DNA of 8,059 nucleotides, taken from the NCBI GenBank assembly GCA_945863085.1, contig CAMBCD010000114.1:1-8059 (forward strand), in the 5' to 3' direction. This stretch comes from Bordetella parapertussis (GTDB lineage: Bacteria; Pseudomonadota; Gammaproteobacteria; Burkholderiales; SG8-41). The notes below the pieces were generated by a model, which was not told the DNA's origin, did not search any database, and worked only from the letters and a program-made list of their open reading frames with translations. Position 1 is the stretch's first letter, and every line of letters starts with the position of its first letter. Below are positions 5,273-8,059 of the stretch, in pieces. The position numbers and the translations under genes are program-made.

Positions 5273-5848
5273 TCAGGAGCCGAACAGCTGCTTGACGTCG
5301 ACGTCCTTTTTTTCTTCCTCGGTGAACTCCAGCAGCTGCGCTTCCTTGAAATTGAGCAGCCGGGCGATGATCGCGTCCGGGAACTGTTCAATGCGCACAT
5401 TGTTGACGTTGACCGACTCGTTGTAGAACTCGCGGCGGTCGGCAATGGCGTTTTCGAGGCTGGAAATGCGCGTTTGCAGTTGCTGGAAAGTCTGGTTGGC
5501 TTTCAGGTCAGGGTAGGACTCGGCCAGCGCGAACAGGCTGCCCAGGGCAGCACGCAAGCCGCCTTCGGCCTGGCCCAACGCGGGCACGTTCTGCGCTTCG
5601 CGCGCGGTGAACACCTTGGAGCGCGCCTCGATGACGCGGGTCAGCGTGTCCTGCTCGAATTTCATGTACTGCTTGCAGGTCTCGACCAGCTTGGGCAGTT
5701 CGTCGTGGCGCTGTTTCAGCAGCACGTCGATATTGGCCCAGGCCTTGGTGACGTTGTGTTTGATCTGGACCAGGCTGTTGTAGATCGTTACGCCGTAGAC
5801 GGCGATTACGATCAGGATGCCTAGTGTGATTATTGTGCCTATGCCCAT
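5273..5848 (-). CDS. lemA: LemA family protein
   Basis: A 191-residue LemA-family membrane protein. An N-terminal TM helix (about 3-22) is followed by a long helical-bundle domain. Family hallmarks are NSLVQIKHNVTKAWANIDVLLKQR (24-47, split here across two helical turns), HDELPKLVETCKQYMKFEQ (48-66), LFALAESYPDLKANQTF (105-121) and FYNESVNVNNVRIEQFPD (141-158). Length fits the family (about 185-200). LemA proteins are widespread, and their molecular function is still poorly defined; many sit next to membrane proteins of the TPM or GIDE/BAM type, which matches the next gene here. The ATG at 5848 is supported by AGGGAG six bases upstream and by the start of the hydrophobic anchor. It appears to be the first gene of the minus-strand cluster. 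Confidence 0.95.
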   Translation of the reverse strand: MGIGTIITLGILIVIAVYGVTIYNSLVQIKHNVTKAWANIDVLLKQRHDELPKLVETCKQYMKFEQDTLTRVIEARSKVFTAREAQNVPALGQAEGGLRAALGSLFALAESYPDLKANQTFQQLQTRISSLENAIADRREFYNESVNVNNVRIEQFPDAIIARLLNFKEAQLLEFTEEEKKDVDVKQLFGS

Positions 5849-5854
5849 GGTGAG

Positions 5855-5860
5855 CTCCCT
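5855..5860 (-). promoter_or_regulatory. Ribosome binding site of lemA
   Basis: Read on the minus strand, AGGGAG lies six bases before the lemA ATG. It is the strongest translation signal of the three-gene cluster; the two downstream genes lack one. Confidence 0.6.
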
Positions 5861-5881
5861 GTTTTTGTGGGTATGACGGGG

Positions 5882-5892
5882 ATTGTATAGCA
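5882..5892 (-). promoter_or_regulatory. Candidate extended -10 promoter for lemA
   Basis: On the minus strand, TGCTATACAAT contains a TG-N extended -10 followed by TATACA, about 35 bases ahead of the lemA start. No matching -35 hexamer was found, which is tolerable for extended -10 promoters. Weak evidence, from the sequence only. Confidence 0.3.
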
Positions 5893-5933
5893 GGGGTGCT
5901 TGGTTGCGCGGTGAGGTAATTCACAATCAACCT

Positions 5934-5952
5934 CGCCGGGCTGCCCCCGGCG
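5934..5952 (-). terminator. Hairpin downstream of the DUF4139 gene
   Basis: A perfect 7-bp GC stem, CGCCGGG/CCCGGCG, with a 5-base loop starts eight bases after the DUF4139 stop codon. In the direction of that gene no U-run follows (AGGTTGATTG), so it is a poor classical intrinsic terminator. On the plus strand it is followed by GTTTTGAT, but no plus-strand gene ends here. It may act as an mRNA 3'-end stabiliser, or as a weak terminator separating this gene from lemA. Confidence 0.4.
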
Positions 5953-5960
5953 GTTTTGAT

Positions 5961-7481
5961 CTACCAGGTATATGTCACGCTATACCGCACCACGGCTTCG
6001 CCGCCCGCAGCAATCTTCACCGGAAACGTTACCGTCCGCGCATCGTCCTTGCGGTAGTCCTGGTTTTTGCTCGTGATCTGCCAGTTGGTCCAGCGGTAGA
6101 GGTTTTCCTTGACCATGACATTCACGGATTCTTTTTTCTGGTTGCGCAGCTTGACTTCGATTTCCTCGGTCATGGTTTTGCGTGAGGTATCGACCGTGAA
6201 GTTGATCTGGCGGCGCTCACCGACGACGTCGAAGGCGGAGCCGAGTTTGATCAGCAGCTGTTCGTTGCGCGGGGTGTGGTCGATGACGTCTTCGCCGATG
6301 AATTCGAGGGTTTTGTCGGTCTCGTCGAGTTTGGACACACGAATGCGGCCTGCGGGCAGGGGCATGCCCATGTTCTGTTCCTTGGCGTTTTTGAAGGCGA
6401 GGTAGACATCGACCTTCTTGTTGCTTTGAACGCCGTAGCTGCGGTCGGTGGCGGGGCTGCCGTAGGGACGCATGCCGGCGGCGCCGTAGTAGACCAGGTT
6501 TTTTTCGCAGGGCACGGCGTGCGCGGCGGGGAACAGCTCGATCTTCTTGGTCGAGTTGTCGGGCAGTGTGGTTGGGCGGCCCAGCGTGTAGAGGTGGTAT
6601 TCGAAAAAGGCTTTTTCCTCGAAACCCTTGGCACTCATTTCGCTGGCCATCGCGCGTTGTGCGGCCGGTGCTGCATAGACGCGGCCCTGCGGTTGCGCGC
6701 GCTGCACGTCGCCGGCAACGAGTTTGAGCTTTGCGTCGGCATAACTGGCGCCGGACTGGTTGATGATGCTGACCCAGGCCGCGACGTCGAGTTTGCAGCT
6801 GTTGGCGTTGGCACCTTCCTGATAGGTGATGTTGTAGTCAGTCCACCAGGTGATGCCGGTGCTCTGGTACGACACCTGTGCGTTGTGGGTGCCGGCGCGG
6901 TTGGTGTTGATGTCCCACACCAGCGTCGGACGGGTGATCAGGCCGCCGGGGAGTTCGGGCAGGCGCACGCCGGCGTTGTAGGGCAGGGTCTGGATGATGC
7001 CATCATCACGTTTCAGTACCAGCCCGTCGTCATTCGTTGACAGCAGCGTGCCGGCGAAGGATTCGGTGCCGTTGCCGCGCACCTGATCGACGCTGATGCG
7101 GCGGTCGATGTATTTCTGCAGCAGTTTTTTGGTGTTGACGAGGTCGAACTGGAAATTCTGTTCGATGACGCTGGTGCCGGCCGGATCGGTCAGCGACTGG
7201 AAGCTGACCGTGGTCGGATCGATCAGTCCCGCGACATCGGTGAATCGTACGGTATTGCGGCCGCGGCTGAGGGCGAGTTCGCGCTGCTGGCGCACCACGG
7301 CGTAGCCGGGAACGGCCTGACCGTTGCCGCCGCCGCGATAAAGTTCCGGGCTGATGGCACCGGGACGCGCGCTGCTGTAGATGGTCAGGGCATTGCCGCC
7401 GGTGTCGTTCTGCGCGGCAGTGGTCCCGGGCAACGTGGCGAGGACGGCGGCGCTGATCAATGAGATGGTTAACGGTTTCAT
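5961..7481 (-). CDS. Secreted DUF4139 domain-containing protein
   Basis: A 506-residue exported protein. The N-terminus is a Sec signal peptide (K2, hydrophobic core about 5-17, likely cleavage after A23 in TTAA-QN). The mature N-terminal part (about 31-190) is beta-rich and includes RGRNTVRFTDVAGLIDPTTV (73-92) and NDDGLVLKRDDG (150-161), the latter in a strand-turn-strand segment. The C-terminal part (about 195-506) matches DUF4139, with blocks such as STGITWWTDYN (207-217), KLKLVAGDVQRA (251-262) and ending in RYSVTYTW. Such C-terminal aromatic residues occur in outer-membrane or periplasmic beta proteins, but I would not call it a barrel. Only two cysteines (C229, C325) remain in the mature protein, so one disulphide is possible. 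AGGAAG four bases before the ATG supports the start. It is divergent from the LOG gene and upstream of lemA on the same strand, but a 112-bp gap with a hairpin suggests a separate transcript. Function unknown. Confidence 0.9.
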   Translation of the reverse strand: MKPLTISLISAAVLATLPGTTAAQNDTGGNALTIYSSARPGAISPELYRGGGNGQAVPGYAVVRQQRELALSRGRNTVRFTDVAGLIDPTTVSFQSLTDPAGTSVIEQNFQFDLVNTKKLLQKYIDRRISVDQVRGNGTESFAGTLLSTNDDGLVLKRDDGIIQTLPYNAGVRLPELPGGLITRPTLVWDINTNRAGTHNAQVSYQSTGITWWTDYNITYQEGANANSCKLDVAAWVSIINQSGASYADAKLKLVAGDVQRAQPQGRVYAAPAAQRAMASEMSAKGFEEKAFFEYHLYTLGRPTTLPDNSTKKIELFPAAHAVPCEKNLVYYGAAGMRPYGSPATDRSYGVQSNKKVDVYLAFKNAKEQNMGMPLPAGRIRVSKLDETDKTLEFIGEDVIDHTPRNEQLLIKLGSAFDVVGERRQINFTVDTSRKTMTEEIEVKLRNQKKESVNVMVKENLYRWTNWQITSKNQDYRKDDARTVTFPVKIAAGGEAVVRYSVTYTW

Positions 7482-7485
7482 GGTG

Positions 7486-7491
7486 CTTCCT
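7486..7491 (-). promoter_or_regulatory. Ribosome binding site of the DUF4139 gene
   Basis: AGGAAG, read on the minus strand inside AAAGGAAG, lies four bases before the ATG at 7481 and confirms the start that gives a proper signal peptide. Confidence 0.6.
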
Positions 7492-7534
7492 TTAAAAGTC
7501 GGTCAGGCGGTATAAACGTGCCGGATCCGATAAA

Positions 7535-7556
7535 GGGGTTAAGAGCGGGGGTTAAG
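7535..7556. repeat. Tandem direct repeat in the DUF4139-LOG intergenic region
   Basis: Two exact copies of GGGGTTAAG (7535-7543 and 7548-7556) have a 13-bp period; the extended 13-mers match at 10 of 13 positions. They lie about midway between the divergent starts at 7481 and 7620, downstream of an 8-bp palindrome CGGATCCG (7522-7529). The arrangement could be a binding site for a regulator that docks head-to-tail, or chance. No further copy was noticed in the window. Confidence 0.4.
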
Positions 7557-7580
7557 GCAGTAAGAAAAAAGCGGATCGTC

Positions 7581-7586
7581 TACAAT
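7581..7586 (+). promoter_or_regulatory. Candidate -10 element for the LOG-family gene
   Basis: TACAAT, five of six matches to the sigma-70 -10 hexamer, lies 33 bases before the start codon. No -35 hexamer of comparable quality is found at the usual distance. Confidence 0.25.
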
Positions 7587-7609
7587 CGGCCGCCTGTGCT
7601 TACAGTCTC

Positions 7610-7614
7610 AAGGA
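7610..7614 (+). promoter_or_regulatory. Ribosome binding site of the LOG-family gene
   Basis: AAGGA lies five bases before the ATG at 7620, supporting that start. Confidence 0.6.
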
Positions 7615-7619
7615 TCGAA

Positions 7620-8059
7620 ATGCGCATCCACAGCATCTGCATATTTTGCGGTTCCAATACCGGCAAGGACGAAGTTTATGCCGAAACCACGCGCACGCTG
7701 GTGCGCATGCTGGCAGCGGCCGGCATCAAGATCATCTTCGGCGGGGGCAAAGTCGGTTTGATGGGCGTGGTGGCGGAAACCGCGATCGCGGCCGGGGCCC
7801 ACGTCGTGGGCATCACGCCGCGCCGTTTGCTGGAGCATGAAGTCGTGCATAAGGGGCTCACCGAGCTGCACGTGGTGGAGTCGATGCACGAGCGCAAAGT
7901 GATGATGACCCAATTGGCCGACGCCTTCGTCATGCTGCCGGGCGGCATGGGTACGCTGGATGAAACTTTCGAGGTGCTGACCCTGACCCAGCTGGGCGTG
8001 CATCGCAAAGCCTGCGGCCTGCTCAACGTCGCCGGTTTTTATGACCGTTTGGTGGGCTT
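7620..8059 (+). CDS. LOG family (TIGR00730) phosphoribohydrolase, 3' end outside window
   Basis: The first 146 codons of a LOG (Lonely Guy) family Rossmann-fold protein; no stop is reached before the window ends. It begins MRIHSICIFCGSNTGKD (1-17), which is the family's N-terminal strand and nucleotide-binding turn (CGSN). It continues with FGGGKVGLMG (44-53), the conserved Met-His-x-Arg-Lys block in ESMHERKVMM, and the signature PGGMGTLDE with its catalytic Glu. Characterised members cleave nucleoside 5'-monophosphates, including cytokinin riboside monophosphates, to free base and ribose 5-phosphate. Many bacterial members act on AMP or have unclear physiological substrates, so cytokinin production should not be assumed. 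The family is usually about 180-200 residues, so roughly a quarter is missing. The start is supported by AAGGA upstream. It is divergent from the DUF4139 gene. Confidence 0.93.
   Translation, partial: MRIHSICIFCGSNTGKDEVYAETTRTLVRMLAAAGIKIIFGGGKVGLMGVVAETAIAAGAHVVGITPRRLLEHEVVHKGLTELHVVESMHERKVMMTQLADAFVMLPGGMGTLDETFEVLTLTQLGVHRKACGLLNVAGFYDRLVG

Noticed and set aside
4398..5426. 342-codon plus-strand frame opposite the GIDE-like and lemA genes
   Set aside because: Its apparent hydrophobic content mirrors the opposite strand. It spans the lemA-GIDE junction and has no family motif.
6276..7040. 254-codon plus-strand frame opposite the DUF4139 gene
   Set aside because: It is Gly/Val-rich shadow translation of a well-supported secreted protein gene with its own signal peptide and ribosome site.

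Overview
The window looks like ordinary chromosome from a GC-rich Gram-negative proteobacterium, most likely a betaproteobacterium. That placement is an inference from about 60% GC, from protein families common in that group, and from genes packed tightly on both strands. I see no rRNA, tRNA, CRISPR array, insertion sequence or phage signature.

Left end (1-1051): a small membrane-anchored EF-hand protein on the plus strand ends four bases from the stop of a minus-strand DUF1992 (DnaJ-homologue C28-type, YhdN-like) protein. A 146-bp divergent region follows, rich in short inverted repeats.

Sensor-kinase pair (1052-3422, plus strand): a two-TM protein carries a Tll0287-like (DUF3365) sensor domain with a CxxCH haem c motif and ends after a HAMP domain, with no output module. 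A soluble Hanks-type Ser/Thr kinase follows 52 bp later; its C-terminus carries two copies of a roughly 55-residue helical repeat. The proposal that they form one pathway, with the kinase as the missing output of the HAMP protein, is the most interesting reading of the window.

Minus-strand cluster (3444-5848): transcription order is lemA, then a membrane protein with a GIDE/BAM-type domain (the membrane-side domain of mitochondrial MULAN/MAPL ligases) and an inserted canonical EF-hand but no RING, then an alpha/beta hydrolase. Gaps of 26 and 39 bp suggest an operon, probably for an envelope or membrane stress role that is not defined.

Right end (5961-8059): a secreted DUF4139 protein on the minus strand, a GC-rich hairpin just past its stop, and a divergent 138-bp region with a 9-bp direct repeat. 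A LOG-family (TIGR00730) phosphoribohydrolase on the plus strand runs off the window edge.
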